Shown here: one piece after another, positions 1 through 9,200 of the stretch
Position numbering within the stretch: position 1 is the stretch's first letter
Layout: the number at the start of each line of letters is the position of its first letter
Origin: Oceanidesulfovibrio indonesiensis
GTDB taxonomy: Bacteria > Desulfobacterota > Desulfovibrionia > Desulfovibrionales > Desulfovibrionaceae
NCBI RefSeq assembly: GCF_007625075.1
Contig: NZ_QMIE01000011.1
Coordinates: forward strand, 509-64,508
Direction: 5' to 3'
DNA length: 64,000 nucleotides
Made by a program: the position numbers and the translations under genes
Notes under the pieces: model-generated
Seen by the model: only the letters and a program-made list of their open reading frames with translations
Database searches by the model: none
Told to the model about the DNA's origin: nothing

Positions 1-248
1 GGCTCCAACGGGTGAAAATGCGAGGTTGGCGTCCGCTGGAGTGCTTGCGTTCAAGGCGCTCAAAATCATGTCTGGGGATCAAGGATAGCAGTTGAGAAAG
101 GATTGTGTTATGGTGTGCCACGTCCAAATTCTCCTTTTGTGTGAGTTGCTTAGACACCAATTCCATAGCACAAATCCTGGAGGATTTGGACGTTTTTCTT
201 TGGGCTTAACCGGACAGCAATGATTTCATACTGTATCCATCCTGCCAC

Positions 249-917
249 CTATAGCGGATTTTTCCGCAGCATCTCCAGCAAGACTCTTTCGACATTCTCA
301 CCATTGTTGAACCTGAACTCGCTTTCCTTGATGTGCAGTCGCACAAGTGTGCGCTTGATTCCGCGGAACTTTTCGAGCCGAATCCGCGTTGATACCAGGA
401 AGTCTTCGAGCAAATCGAACATGGCCGTAACGCCGGGCACCGTGCATCCGCTGCGGTCTCGCGACATGCCGTCCTCCATGCCGCGGGAAAACAAACTCCA
501 GCCCTCGGCAAAAACCTGACCGTCTATCTGAAGGCGTCCGCCCAGCAGCGAGTGCAGAACCTCTGCCTCATGCCCCTTCTGGACATCGATGGACAGGCGT
601 TTGTCCTCATGGACGCGGCCATGAAGGAACATCCTTCCCGCCTTGCGGGATCGGCCTCTGTTACCGGCTGAGCGGATGACAAAGAACGCACCGGACGTGG
701 CTGGTTCGTTTCCGGCTCTGCTGGCGGCAATTATGCAGGACTCCTCGGCAATTCTCTCCCGAATGCGCCGCATGTAGGCGTTCACGGTATTCCGGGAAAA
801 TCCCAGCTCCCTGGCTATTCGCGCGGCTTCCATGTCCATGGCAAAAAGTCCGACAAGGCGGATGAAGTCTCGCTGCGACAGCTTTGCTCTGCCCACGTAT
901 TTGTTCTTCAGCGCCAT
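249..917 (-). CDS. IS1595-family (ISXO2-like) transposase
   Basis: The 222-residue product has the layout of the DDE transposases of the IS1595/ISXO2 group. An N-terminal helix-turn-helix (around ARELGFSRNTVNAYMRRI) is followed by a DDE-type core, and the C-terminus carries the family signature KFRGIKRTL..HIKESEFRFN and ends in LLRKNPL. I start at the ATG at 917 because the 21 codons upstream are hydrophobic and AT-rich and look non-coding. By eye I could not find matching terminal inverted repeats around 190-240 and 980-1100, so this may be a truncated insertion sequence or a domesticated orphan. Family recognition is good. Whether the element can still move cannot be judged. Confidence 0.8.
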   Translation of the reverse strand: MALKNKYVGRAKLSQRDFIRLVGLFAMDMEAARIARELGFSRNTVNAYMRRIRERIAEESCIIAASRAGNEPATSGAFFVIRSAGNRGRSRKAGRMFLHGRVHEDKRLSIDVQKGHEAEVLHSLLGGRLQIDGQVFAEGWSLFSRGMEDGMSRDRSGCTVPGVTAMFDLLEDFLVSTRIRLEKFRGIKRTLVRLHIKESEFRFNNGENVERVLLEMLRKNPL

Positions 918-1193
918 CACGTTTTCCGATAGTATCGCAACTTTAACATAAAATACTAATATAACAAGACAAAACACCAAAACTTTGCGCCCGTGAATTC
1001 CTCTTCTTGTCTTGAGGGGATAGCGAGAGCATATTTCTTATGTCAAACAAGGAACAATGTAGCAATACAGGGGATCACACCAGCAGCATCCGCATGGATT
1101 GGAGCGCGTCGCAAACACTGCAAGCGCTTCGATTCATTACGCACTAAAGGCACGTACAAGCGCAGCAGACAAACAGATCAGGGTTATGAATTC
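918..1193. promoter_or_regulatory. Divergent intergenic region with two TTRACATA half-sites
   Basis: This gap separates the transposase from the MoeA-like gene and is richer in A+T than its flanks. It contains TTAACATA at 943-950 and the reverse-oriented TATGTCAA at 1039-1046. The same octamer occurs upstream of the second MoeA-like gene and of fdhA, so a shared molybdenum-related regulator is inferred. No clear -35/-10 pair was fixed. Confidence 0.4.
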
Positions 1194-2219
1194 ATGAAAT
1201 CCATACCTGTCCAGGAAGCCGTCGGTTCCGTGCTGTGCCATGACATCACGCAGATCGTACCAGGCGAGTTCAAAGGCCGCGCATTCAAGCGCGGTCACAT
1301 CATCCGCTCGGAGGATGTGGCGACACTCCTCAACCTGGGCAAAGAGCACATCTACGTATTCGACCTTGCCGAGGGATACGTCCACGAGGACGATGCAGCC
1401 GTACGCATCGCCACGGCCGTGGCCGGCAACGGCATCATCCTGTCGGAAACGTCCGAGGGCCGGGTCAACCTCTTCGCCGACATTGACGGTCTCGTCCGCG
1501 TAAACGCCAAGGCGTTGCACGCCATGAACGCCGTGGACGAAATCGTGATCGCGACCATCCACAACAATCAGCAGGTGCACAAAGGCCGTCCGCTGGCAGG
1601 CGCACGTGTGGTGCCGCTGGCCGTCCGCGAGGAAAAGGTCCGGCACATCGAGGCCATCTGCCGCTCCAATGCACCCATCGTCACGGTGCTGCCTTTCCAG
1701 CATCTGCATGTGGGCGTGGTGACCACGGGCAGCGAGGTCTACCACGGCCGCATCAAGGACCGCTTCGGACCGGTGATCCGGCGAAAGTTCGGCGAGTTGG
1801 GCTGCTCGATCATCGACCAGGTGTTCGTTCCGGACGACGTGGACATGACCGTGTCCGCCATCAACGATCTTTTGAAGCGCGGCGCGTCCATGATCGCCGT
1901 CACGGGCGGCATGTCCGTGGACCCGGACGATCGCACGCCCAGCGCCATACGCGCTGCCGGAGGCCAGGTCGTCACCTACGGCGCGCCGACATTTCCCGGC
2001 GCCATGTTCATGCTTGCCTATCTGGGCAACGTGCCGGTCGTCGGGCTGCCCGGCTGCGTTATGTATGCGCGCAGCAGCATTTTCGACCTCGTGGTTCCGC
2101 GCATCGTAGCGGGCGAGGTCGTCACTCGGGAGGACATCGTGGCTTTGGGCCACGGTGGGTACTGCGCTGGATGCGCCGAATGCCGCTACCCCAACTGCGC
2201 ATTCGGCAAAGGCGCATGA
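1194..2219 (+). CDS. Molybdopterin-binding MoeA-like protein with C-terminal Cys cluster
   Basis: The 341-residue protein resembles the MogA/MoeA molybdopterin-binding fold. The region VGVVTTGSEVYHGRIKDRFG followed by a TGGMSVDPDDRTPSAIR segment is the pterin-binding core, and PFPGAMFMLAYL..VVGLPGC is the expected C-terminal portion (the sequence reads TFPGAMF). It ends in GGYCAGCAECRYPNCAFG, a C-x2-C-x2-C-x4-C tail that ordinary MoeA lacks and that suggests an iron-sulfur cluster or a cysteine-bound metal. I start at ATG 1194 (MKSIPVQEAVG), because the 67 upstream codons look unlike protein. It lies 300 bp ahead of mop, so a role in delivering or inserting molybdenum cofactor into the oxidoreductase is likely but inferred. 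Confidence 0.75.
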   Translation: MKSIPVQEAVGSVLCHDITQIVPGEFKGRAFKRGHIIRSEDVATLLNLGKEHIYVFDLAEGYVHEDDAAVRIATAVAGNGIILSETSEGRVNLFADIDGLVRVNAKALHAMNAVDEIVIATIHNNQQVHKGRPLAGARVVPLAVREEKVRHIEAICRSNAPIVTVLPFQHLHVGVVTTGSEVYHGRIKDRFGPVIRRKFGELGCSIIDQVFVPDDVDMTVSAINDLLKRGASMIAVTGGMSVDPDDRTPSAIRAAGGQVVTYGAPTFPGAMFMLAYLGNVPVVGLPGCVMYARSSIFDLVVPRIVAGEVVTREDIVALGHGGYCAGCAECRYPNCAFGKGA

Positions 2220-2268
2220 CACAGGAAACACGGAAGGCGGCGTATCGTAAGGAGTATGTCTTTGTGGG

Positions 2269-2422
2269 GATCAATCCATGGAATTCCGAAACAGAACGAT
2301 CGACAGGGCTGTTTCGATGATCAACCCATGGCGTCCGGGCAGCGTCTGGCAGCGTTGTTCCTTTGTAGACCGGACGCCGGAAACAACCACAGGCAGCGTT
2401 GTTTTGTTGATCAGACCCATGG
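2269..2422 (+). repeat. Tandem direct repeats upstream of mop
   Basis: The leader of mop carries GATCAATCCATGG at 2269-2281, GATCAACCCATGG at 2319-2331 and GATCAGACCCATGG at 2409-2422. A fourth degenerate unit is visible near 2352-2380, where GGCAGCGTTGTT precedes CTTTGTAGACC much as it precedes the copy at 2409. Spacing is about 40-50 bp. Such an array in front of an aldehyde oxidoreductase gene fits multiple operator sites. The excisionase-related TaoR family is known to control aor in D. vulgaris, but no taoR gene lies in this window and the link is inference. Confidence 0.55.
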
Positions 2423-2521
2423 CGACTGAAGGTAGCGCAATGAGGTTCGCGCCAATCGCGGCGTGACGACCCTCACAACCCAGCAGTCCACAACCCCGTA
2501 CAATTGAGGAGTATTCGGCTC

Positions 2522-5245
2522 ATGATCCAGAAGACACTGAACATCAACGGTGTTGAAAACAACATCATTGTGGACCCGGAAGAGTCCCTGGCCAACGTGC
2601 TGCGAGGCCAGTTGGGACTGACAGGAACCAAGATCGGCTGTGACCAGGCCCAGTGCGGCGCCTGCAGCGTCATCATCAACGGCAAGGTGGTCCGCTCCTG
2701 CGCCCTCAAGATGAAAAAGGTGGCCGACAACGCGCTCATCACCACCATCGAAGGCGTGGGCCAGCCCGACAACATGCACCCCCTGCAACTCGCCTGGGTG
2801 CTCCACGGCGGCGCCCAATGCGGCTTTTGCTCGCCCGGCTTCATCGTCTCTGCCAAGGCGCTCCTGGACGAAAACGACAACCCCACCCGCGAAGAGGTTC
2901 GCGATTGGTTCCAGAAAAATCGCAACGCATGCCGTTGCACCGGCTACAAACCTCTGGTGGACGCCGTTATGGATGCGGCCAAGGTGGTGCGCGGAGAAAT
3001 GAAGGCAGAGGAACTTCTGTTCAAACTGCCGGAAGAAAGCAGCATATGGGGCTCCAAGTATCCCCGTCCCACGGCCGTCGCCAAGGTCACCGGCACGCTG
3101 GACTACGGCGCTGACCTCAGCCTGAAGATGCCCAACGACACCCTCCATTGCGCACTGGTGCAGGCCGAGGTCTCTCACGCGAACATCAAGGGCGTCGACA
3201 CGAGCGAAGCCGAAAAGATGCCCGGCGTCTTCGCCGTGCTTACGGCCAAGGACGTCAAGGGCAAGAATCGCATCACCGGCCTCATCACCTTCCCCACCAA
3301 CAAGGGCGACGGCTGGGATCGACCCATCCTGTGCGAAGACAAGGTCTTCCAGTATGGCGACGCTATCGCCATCGTGTGCGCGGACACCGAGAAGAACGCC
3401 CGCGCCGCGGCGGCCAAGGTGAAAGTGGATCTGGAAGAGCTGCCCGCATACATGAACGCCATCGACGCCATGGCCGAGGATGCCCTGGAGATCCATCCTG
3501 GCACGCCCAACGTGTACTACGAGTGCCCCATCAAAAAGGGGGATGAGACCGGCCCCATCTTCGAAAGCGCGGACGTGGCCGTGGAAGGCGATTTCTATGT
3601 GGGACGCCAGCCGCACATGCCCATCGAGCCGGACGTGGGCTTCGCCTACTTCGGCGAAGACGGCAAGCTGATGATCCATTCCAAGTCCATTGGCGTGCAC
3701 CTGCACCTGCTGATGATCGCCCCGGGCCTTGGCCTGGAACCGGACCAGCTCGCCCTGGTCGCCAACCCTATGGGCGGCACCTTCGGCTACAAGTTCAGCC
3801 CCACCATGGAAGCTCTGCTCGGCGTGGCCGCCCTGGCCACAGGCAGGCCCGTGGTGCTGCGCTACAACTACTACCAGCAACAGACCTATACCGGTAAGCG
3901 CTCGCCTTGGTTCATGAACGTCAAGTTCGCCGCGGACAAGGACGGCACCCTCAAAGCCATGGAATCCGACTGGACCGTGGATCACGGCCCCTACTCCGAG
4001 TTCGGCGACCTGCTCACCCTGCGCGGCGTGCAGTTCATCGGCGCCGGCTACAACATCCCCAATATCCGGGGCATGGGTCGCACCGTCTGCACCAACCACG
4101 CCTGGGGCTCGGCCTTCCGTGGCTACGGCTCCCCGCAGTCCGAGTTCGCCTCGGAAGTGCTCATGGACATGCTGGCCGAGAAACTCGGCATGGATCCCCT
4201 GGAGCTGCGCTACAAGAACGTCTACCGCGAAGGATCCACCAATCCCACCGGCCAGGCTCCTGAAGTCTACAGCCTTCCGGAAATGCTGGACATTCTGAGG
4301 CCCAAGTACAAGGCGGCCCTGGAAAAGGCCAAAGCCGGATCCAACGGGAACCTCAAGAAGGGCGTTGGCATCTCCGTGGGTGTGTACGGTTGCGGACTGG
4401 ACGGTCCAGACACCTCCGAAGCCTGGGCTTCGATCAACGAGGACGACACCGTGACCATCCACTCCGCCTGGGAAGACCACGGTCAGGGCGCGGACATTGG
4501 CGCTATCGGCACAGCCCACGAGGTGCTCTACAAGGCCGGCATCACGCCGGACCGCATGCGCTTCACCTGGCCGAACACCGCCACCACACCAAACTCCGGC
4601 CCGGCTGGCGGATCCCGCTCCCAGGTCATGACCGGTAACGCCATCAAGGACGCTTCCGAGAAGCTCCTGGCCGCCATGGACAAGGGCGACGGCACTTATC
4701 GCACCTACCAGGAGATGGTGGATGCCGGCCTGGAAACCAAGTACGTGGGCAACTTCACGGCCAATGCCGGCACGCATTGCGACGCAGAGACCGGCCAGGG
4801 CTGCCCCTTCGTGGTCTACATGTACGGCGTGTTCATGTCCGAAGTCACCGTGGACACCTCCACCGGCGAAACCACCGTGGACAAGATGACCCTGGTGGCC
4901 GACGTGGGCAAGATCAACAACAAGCTCGTGGTGGACGGTCAGATGTGGGGAGGCATTGCCCAGGGCATCGGCCTGGCGCTCACCGAGGACTTCGAGGACA
5001 TACAGAAGCACTCGACCATGCGCGGCGCCGGTTTCCCCTACATCAAGCAGATCCCGGACGACATGGAGCTGCTCTACGTGGAAACCACGCGCAAGGATGG
5101 CCCGCACGGAGCCGGCGGTACGGGCGAGCTGCCGCTCACCTGCCCGCATGCGGCAATTTCCAACGCCATCTACAATGCCTGCGGCGCACGCGTGGCGCAC
5201 CTGCCCGCACGACCGGAGAAAGTGCTCGAGGCGCTCAAGAACTAG
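2522..5245 (+). CDS. mop: Aldehyde oxidoreductase, molybdenum-containing (Mop type)
   Basis: The product has 907 residues, the same length as D. gigas aldehyde oxidoreductase, and is collinear with it. The plant-type [2Fe-2S] domain has Cys40, 45, 48 and 60, and the second [2Fe-2S] domain has CGFC near 100-103 and CRC near 137-139. The long molybdopterin-cytosine-dinucleotide domain follows and includes the active-site glutamate in GGTGELPLT near residue 869. The enzyme oxidises aldehydes to carboxylic acids in the cytoplasm. The start at 2522 is fixed by a GAGGAG ribosome-binding site at 2506-2511 and by agreement with the family N-terminus MIQK. It is the first gene of a Mo-related cluster and is followed by a hairpin terminator, with accessory genes downstream. 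Confidence 0.97.
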   Translation: MIQKTLNINGVENNIIVDPEESLANVLRGQLGLTGTKIGCDQAQCGACSVIINGKVVRSCALKMKKVADNALITTIEGVGQPDNMHPLQLAWVLHGGAQCGFCSPGFIVSAKALLDENDNPTREEVRDWFQKNRNACRCTGYKPLVDAVMDAAKVVRGEMKAEELLFKLPEESSIWGSKYPRPTAVAKVTGTLDYGADLSLKMPNDTLHCALVQAEVSHANIKGVDTSEAEKMPGVFAVLTAKDVKGKNRITGLITFPTNKGDGWDRPILCEDKVFQYGDAIAIVCADTEKNARAAAAKVKVDLEELPAYMNAIDAMAEDALEIHPGTPNVYYECPIKKGDETGPIFESADVAVEGDFYVGRQPHMPIEPDVGFAYFGEDGKLMIHSKSIGVHLHLLMIAPGLGLEPDQLALVANPMGGTFGYKFSPTMEALLGVAALATGRPVVLRYNYYQQQTYTGKRSPWFMNVKFAADKDGTLKAMESDWTVDHGPYSEFGDLLTLRGVQFIGAGYNIPNIRGMGRTVCTNHAWGSAFRGYGSPQSEFASEVLMDMLAEKLGMDPLELRYKNVYREGSTNPTGQAPEVYSLPEMLDILRPKYKAALEKAKAGSNGNLKKGVGISVGVYGCGLDGPDTSEAWASINEDDTVTIHSAWEDHGQGADIGAIGTAHEVLYKAGITPDRMRFTWPNTATTPNSGPAGGSRSQVMTGNAIKDASEKLLAAMDKGDGTYRTYQEMVDAGLETKYVGNFTANAGTHCDAETGQGCPFVVYMYGVFMSEVTVDTSTGETTVDKMTLVADVGKINNKLVVDGQMWGGIAQGIGLALTEDFEDIQKHSTMRGAGFPYIKQIPDDMELLYVETTRKDGPHGAGGTGELPLTCPHAAISNAIYNACGARVAHLPARPEKVLEALKN

Positions 5246-5268
5246 CCACGAACACTCGGAACGATTGC

Positions 5269-5306
5269 AAAGGGGGCGTCCGCCGCACGGCGTCCCCTTT
5301 CATCTT
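5269..5306 (+). terminator. Hairpin terminator after mop
   Basis: A stem formed by AAAGGGGGCGT (from 5269) and CACGGCGTCCCCTTT (to 5300) is followed by the T-rich CATCTTGT. It lies 24 bp after the mop stop codon and probably limits read-through into the accessory genes. Confidence 0.7.
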
Positions 5307-5392
5307 GTCCGGTATCTTCAATGCCGGCAGCTCTCCGACGTCGGCACGCCTGCCGGTCGCCTCTGCTGACGGCTGACAATGCGGGAACACCC

Positions 5393-7729
5393 ATGGAGCA
5401 GCAAGACTTACGCCAATGGGAATGGTTGTGCATCCAGGAAGAACCGCCGCTGTGCCAGGCCACCTGCCCCATCCATGTGGACGTGCGTCTGTTCGCGCGT
5501 CATATGGCGGCTGGCAAGGTGGACGACGCGCGCAAGGTCCTGGCCAAGACCATGCCCTTGTCCGGAGTACTCGGCCGCATCTGCGACCATCCCTGTGAAC
5601 AGGCATGCCGCCGGGGCGATCCCCGCGACGGCGACGAAGCCATACGCATCGGCAGTCTGGAACGCTCGTGCGTCACGCAGAGCGACGCCAGACCCCGGAG
5701 CATCCCCGTACCGCCGAAAGGAAAAAGCGCCGCCGTGGTGGGCGGCGGACTGAGCGGTCTCACCGCTGCCTGGGATCTCGCCCGCAAGGGCTACGCCGTC
5801 CACGTCCTTGTTCCGGAAAGCGAGATCGGCGGAGTGCTGCTCGCCTACCCGGATAAAGTCCTTCCTAAAGAAGCGCTGGTCCGCGAGCTGGAGCTCATGG
5901 CCTCCATGCGCATCACCATCGAAACAAATGCCTCCGTGGATGCAGAGCGTGTCGAGTCGCTGCTTGGAGAACACCTCGGGGTGTATATCGGGCTGGACTC
6001 CCCTGCTCTGATCGACATCCACCTGGATCTCGGATTCGAGCCTGACGCCATCGACCCACTCACGCGTGGGGCTGGCCGTCCCGGCCTCTTTGCCGGTGCG
6101 CCCATCGTCTCTGCACCTTTTTCGCCCATCCGTGCGGCGCTACACGGACGCCAGGCCGCCGTCTCCTTGGACAGGCTCGCGCAGGGAGCATCCCTGACGG
6201 CCTCGCGTGACAAGGAAGGCCCCTTCGAAACCCGGCTCTACACCAGTATGCACGACGTGGAGCATGCTCGAGCCGTTAAATTGACCGGCCCTGATGGATA
6301 CTCCCCCGAGGAGGCGCGGCAGGAAGCGGCCCGCTGCATCCAGTGCGAGTGCATGGAATGCGTCAAGGTATGCCCGTACCTCGCCCATTTCAAAGGTTAT
6401 CCCAAAAAGTACGCGAGAGAGATCTACAACAACCTTTCCGTCATCCACGGCCTGCGCCAGGCCAACACCATGATCGAGTCGTGCAGCAATTGCGGCCTGT
6501 GCGCCGAGGTCTGCCCCAACGACTTCCACATGGGCACGCTCTGCCTGCAGGCACGCAGCGAGATGGTCCAGCAGGACAAGATGCCGCCGTCAGCCTTCGA
6601 CTTTGCCCTGCGCGACCTGGACTTCAACGTCTCCCACAAGGCTGTGCTGGCCAGACCCGACCCGGATACCGGGGCCTGCGAATGGGCTTTCGTCCCCGGG
6701 TGCCAGCTATCCGGTGCAACGCCCGAGCACGTTCGCGCCGCATACGACCACCTGCGGGCGAACCTCGATGGCGGGGTGGGCATGATTCTGCATTGCTGCG
6801 GCGCTCCGGCGGCGTGGGCTGGCCGGCCCGATCTTCTCGCCAATGTGACCGAGAGCTTCCGCTCGCTTTGGAAGGAACTCGGCGAACCACGCCTTATTCT
6901 GGCCTGCACCACCTGCCTGCAGACATTCCGGGAGCATTTGCCCGAGATGGTCTGCACTTCCCTCTGGGAGACACTGGAATCACTCGCGCTGCCCCAAGGA
7001 GCCGGCGGGCAAGGCGCCTACACTCTGCACGACCCCTGCACCTCCCGTCACGAGCCTGCCGTGCAGGTTAGCGCCCGGGCCATGGCGAAACGTCTTGGCG
7101 TGATCGTTCGCGACCCCGATCTTACGGGCATTTACACGGAATGTTGCGGGTTCGGCGGACTCATGGAAGCGGCCAACCCGGGCATGGCGACCAAAGTCGT
7201 CGCGCAGCGCACCACCGATAACCCGGCGCCGTTTCTGGCCTACTGCGCCATGTGCCGTGACAGCCTCTCACGCCAGGGTGCGAAGGTCATTCACCTGTTG
7301 GACCTGCTGTACCCGCATCTCGCCAGGGAGCCGGAGCCCGCGAGTCCGTATCCCTTGATCCGGAGCGGTTCCGGTCCGGCGGACAAGCACGAAAACCGCG
7401 CCCGCCTGCGCAATCAGCTGGCGCGCGAGATATGGAAGGAGGCACCCGAACCCATGGACGACTTCGAACGCATCCAACTCGTCCTCGAACCAGAGGTCCG
7501 GGACGCCGTGGACGCCCGGCGCATTCTGGCCGAAGACATCCAGCGGGCCATCCTCCATGCCGAAACCACGGGACGGCGCATGCGTCATGAGGAATCCGGC
7601 CACTTCATCGCCTGCCACCAGCCGGCGGCCGTCACATATTGGGTGGAGTACGCGCCCCAGCCGGAGGGCCTGGTCTTCCGCGTGTACCGGGCCTGGAGCC
7701 ACCGCATGGTCATCAAGGGAGTCGCCTGA
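5393..7729 (+). CDS. Flavin/iron-sulfur pyridine-nucleotide oxidoreductase with HdrD-like CCG domain
   Basis: This 778-residue electron-transfer protein combines several modules. A GltD-like N-terminal cysteine region (CQATC at 21-25, CDHPCEQAC near 62-72) comes first. A Rossmann FAD-binding motif VVGGGLSGL follows near residue 115. Two [4Fe-4S] motifs follow, CIQCECMECVKVCP near 315 and CSNCGLCAEVCP near 363. The C-terminus has two CCG motifs, HCCGAP near 466 and ECCGFGG near 583, as in heterodisulfide reductase HdrD. The likely role is to pass electrons between NAD(P)H, iron-sulfur centres and a thiol or cofactor partner. I chose ATG 5393 because the GltD-like homology begins directly after it. 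The stop overlaps the next start (TGATG), so translation is coupled. It is comparable to the protein next to D. vulgaris DVU1557-1559. Confidence 0.85.
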   Translation: MEQQDLRQWEWLCIQEEPPLCQATCPIHVDVRLFARHMAAGKVDDARKVLAKTMPLSGVLGRICDHPCEQACRRGDPRDGDEAIRIGSLERSCVTQSDARPRSIPVPPKGKSAAVVGGGLSGLTAAWDLARKGYAVHVLVPESEIGGVLLAYPDKVLPKEALVRELELMASMRITIETNASVDAERVESLLGEHLGVYIGLDSPALIDIHLDLGFEPDAIDPLTRGAGRPGLFAGAPIVSAPFSPIRAALHGRQAAVSLDRLAQGASLTASRDKEGPFETRLYTSMHDVEHARAVKLTGPDGYSPEEARQEAARCIQCECMECVKVCPYLAHFKGYPKKYAREIYNNLSVIHGLRQANTMIESCSNCGLCAEVCPNDFHMGTLCLQARSEMVQQDKMPPSAFDFALRDLDFNVSHKAVLARPDPDTGACEWAFVPGCQLSGATPEHVRAAYDHLRANLDGGVGMILHCCGAPAAWAGRPDLLANVTESFRSLWKELGEPRLILACTTCLQTFREHLPEMVCTSLWETLESLALPQGAGGQGAYTLHDPCTSRHEPAVQVSARAMAKRLGVIVRDPDLTGIYTECCGFGGLMEAANPGMATKVVAQRTTDNPAPFLAYCAMCRDSLSRQGAKVIHLLDLLYPHLAREPEPASPYPLIRSGSGPADKHENRARLRNQLAREIWKEAPEPMDDFERIQLVLEPEVRDAVDARRILAEDIQRAILHAETTGRRMRHEESGHFIACHQPAAVTYWVEYAPQPEGLVFRVYRAWSHRMVIKGVA

Positions 7730-7944
7730 TGCAGCGCTTTCCGGAAATCATCGCTCGCTACGAAGGATGGACCTGCCAGCAGTGCGGAAAACCGCTCATG
7801 CCTGGCAAAGCGCAGCTGACCTACATGGGCAGCGTATTCGACGTGGAGCTGCCCAAATGCGCCAAATGCGGTATGGTCATCGTGCCCGAGGAACTGGCCT
7901 TGGGCAAAATGCTGGAAGTGGAACAGGTCCTGGAGGACAAGTGA
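7729..7944 (+). CDS. Small CxxC-type redox/zinc-ribbon protein (DVU_1557 family)
   Basis: The 71-residue protein has two CxxC knuckles, CQQCGK and CAKCGM, flanking a short beta-rich stretch, as in rubredoxin-like or zinc-ribbon domains. The start shares a base with the preceding stop codon and the 3' end overlaps the methyltransferase start, so it belongs to the same translationally coupled operon. It may serve as a small electron carrier or metal scaffold for the flavoprotein upstream. The family name is from memory of the D. vulgaris neighbourhood, and the biochemical role is unknown. Confidence 0.8.
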   Translation: MQRFPEIIARYEGWTCQQCGKPLMPGKAQLTYMGSVFDVELPKCAKCGMVIVPEELALGKMLEVEQVLEDK

Positions 7945-8672
7945 GCGCCACTGCGCAGGATGCCGCGGCGCCGTACCTGCGGCGCGATGTCCAGGAAGCG
8001 CTCGGTGGCGCGCTGCGGCCAGGGGGCTTCGCTGCCACGGAACGCGCTCTGGAATTGCACCCCTTGCGGCCGGGCTTCCGGGTGCTGGACGTGGGCTGCG
8101 GCCTCGGCTCCAGCGTGGCCATGCTGCGCGAGCGATACGGCCTGCGCGCCTTCGGCATCGATGCTTCGTCCGCGATACTGGCTCAATCCGAAGGCACCTC
8201 CTCCCTACTCTGCGCAACGGCCGAAGCCATACCGTTCCGTAATGGCTCCCTGGACGGCGTGTTCTTCGAATGCTCGCTCTCGCTCTGCCCGGACCATCGA
8301 GCCGTACTGGCCGAAGCGGTGCGCGCTCTGGCTCCAGGCGGAATGCTCGTGGTCAGCGACATCTATTGCCGCAGAGATAAGGCGGCGGACCGACCCCATG
8401 CCAGCGGCTGCCTGCGCGGCGCGCTCTCCCGCGGTGATCTTCTGAAATCACTATCTCTTGCGGGTCTCACCATCCTGGCCTGGGAAGACCACAGCCGCCT
8501 GCTCGCGGACTGCGCGGCGCGGCTGGCCTTTGCCGGCGTCCCGGCCAGCGCCTTTTTCGGGTCGTGCGGTGACAAGGGATACTGCGGCTTCGCTGCGCGG
8601 GAGTTCGGTTATTCCTTGTGCATTGCAGAAAAAACGAGCGCTGACACCGAGCAGTTCGTGGAGAATATATGA
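7941..8672 (+). CDS. SAM-dependent methyltransferase (DVU_1556 family)
   Basis: The 243-residue protein is a class I methyltransferase. Motif I, VLDVGCGLGSS, is followed by the acidic residue of motif II in FGIDAS and the post-motif LAPGGMLVVSDIY. The GTG start at 7941 is supported by a GGAGG at 7932-7936 and a GTGA overlap with the previous stop. It ends in an ATGA overlap with the C-GCAxxG-C-C gene. It presumably methylates, or uses SAM to modify, a small molecule handled by the cluster. The C-terminal part has several cysteines (DCAAR, GSCGDKGYCG) that are unusual for simple methyltransferases. The substrate is unknown. Confidence 0.85.
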   Translation: MSATAQDAAAPYLRRDVQEALGGALRPGGFAATERALELHPLRPGFRVLDVGCGLGSSVAMLRERYGLRAFGIDASSAILAQSEGTSSLLCATAEAIPFRNGSLDGVFFECSLSLCPDHRAVLAEAVRALAPGGMLVVSDIYCRRDKAADRPHASGCLRGALSRGDLLKSLSLAGLTILAWEDHSRLLADCAARLAFAGVPASAFFGSCGDKGYCGFAAREFGYSLCIAEKTSADTEQFVENI

Positions 8673-9127
8673 GCGATATCGATCTGGATCTACTGACCTA
8701 TGGTTCCCAAGGCTTCAACTGCAGCCAGATCATCATCCTGCTTGGTCTGCGCCTGCAGGACCGCGAAAACCCGGAACTGGTCCGCGCCATGGAAGGGCTG
8801 GGCAACGGCCTGGGCTTCTGCGGCGAGACTTGCGGGGCCCTGCTTGGCGGCTGTAGTCTCATCGCCATGAATGCCGGCAAGGGCGCGCCGGATGAGCGCG
8901 CCCACGACCGCCTGCCCGTGATGATCGCCGCGCTGGTGGAATGGTTCCGGGAGACGGCCTGCGCCGAATGCAGCGGCATCCGTTGCGCCGACATCCTGGA
9001 CGACGCCGAAGCTGGTCCGGACATGCAACGATGCGGCCAGCTGGTGAGTGGCGTGTATGGCAAGGCCCTCGCCATTCTGGAAGAAAACGACATCGACCCC
9101 ACGGTCCCGATCGAGGAACGGATGTGA
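8669..9127 (+). CDS. C-GCAxxG-C-C family protein (DVU_1555 family)
   Basis: The 152-residue protein has the C_GCAxxG_C_C arrangement. GFNCSQ is followed by CGETCGALLGGC, then CAECSGIRC and a late cysteine in MQRCGQLV. Members of this family are thought to bind a redox or metal centre through these cysteines and are often encoded with redox enzymes. The start overlaps the methyltransferase stop by four bases. It is probably a redox partner of the upstream flavoprotein or of TrsS. No biochemical role is established. Confidence 0.85.
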   Translation: MSDIDLDLLTYGSQGFNCSQIIILLGLRLQDRENPELVRAMEGLGNGLGFCGETCGALLGGCSLIAMNAGKGAPDERAHDRLPVMIAALVEWFRETACAECSGIRCADILDDAEAGPDMQRCGQLVSGVYGKALAILEENDIDPTVPIEERM

Positions 9128-9200
9128 ATACCGCTTCGAACGGCGTTTCCCCAGAATATCCTACCAAGGGCCAGCGCCCTTTTGGGCCGGAGTTTTTTCA

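Noticed and set aside
2278-2466. Possible leader peptide ahead of mop
   Set aside because: It starts inside one of the direct repeats, has no ribosome-binding site and no regulatory codon run.
2411-5200. Open frame of over 900 codons antisense to mop
   Set aside because: The sense frame is an end-to-end match to aldehyde oxidoreductase. The antisense translation has shadow-frame composition.
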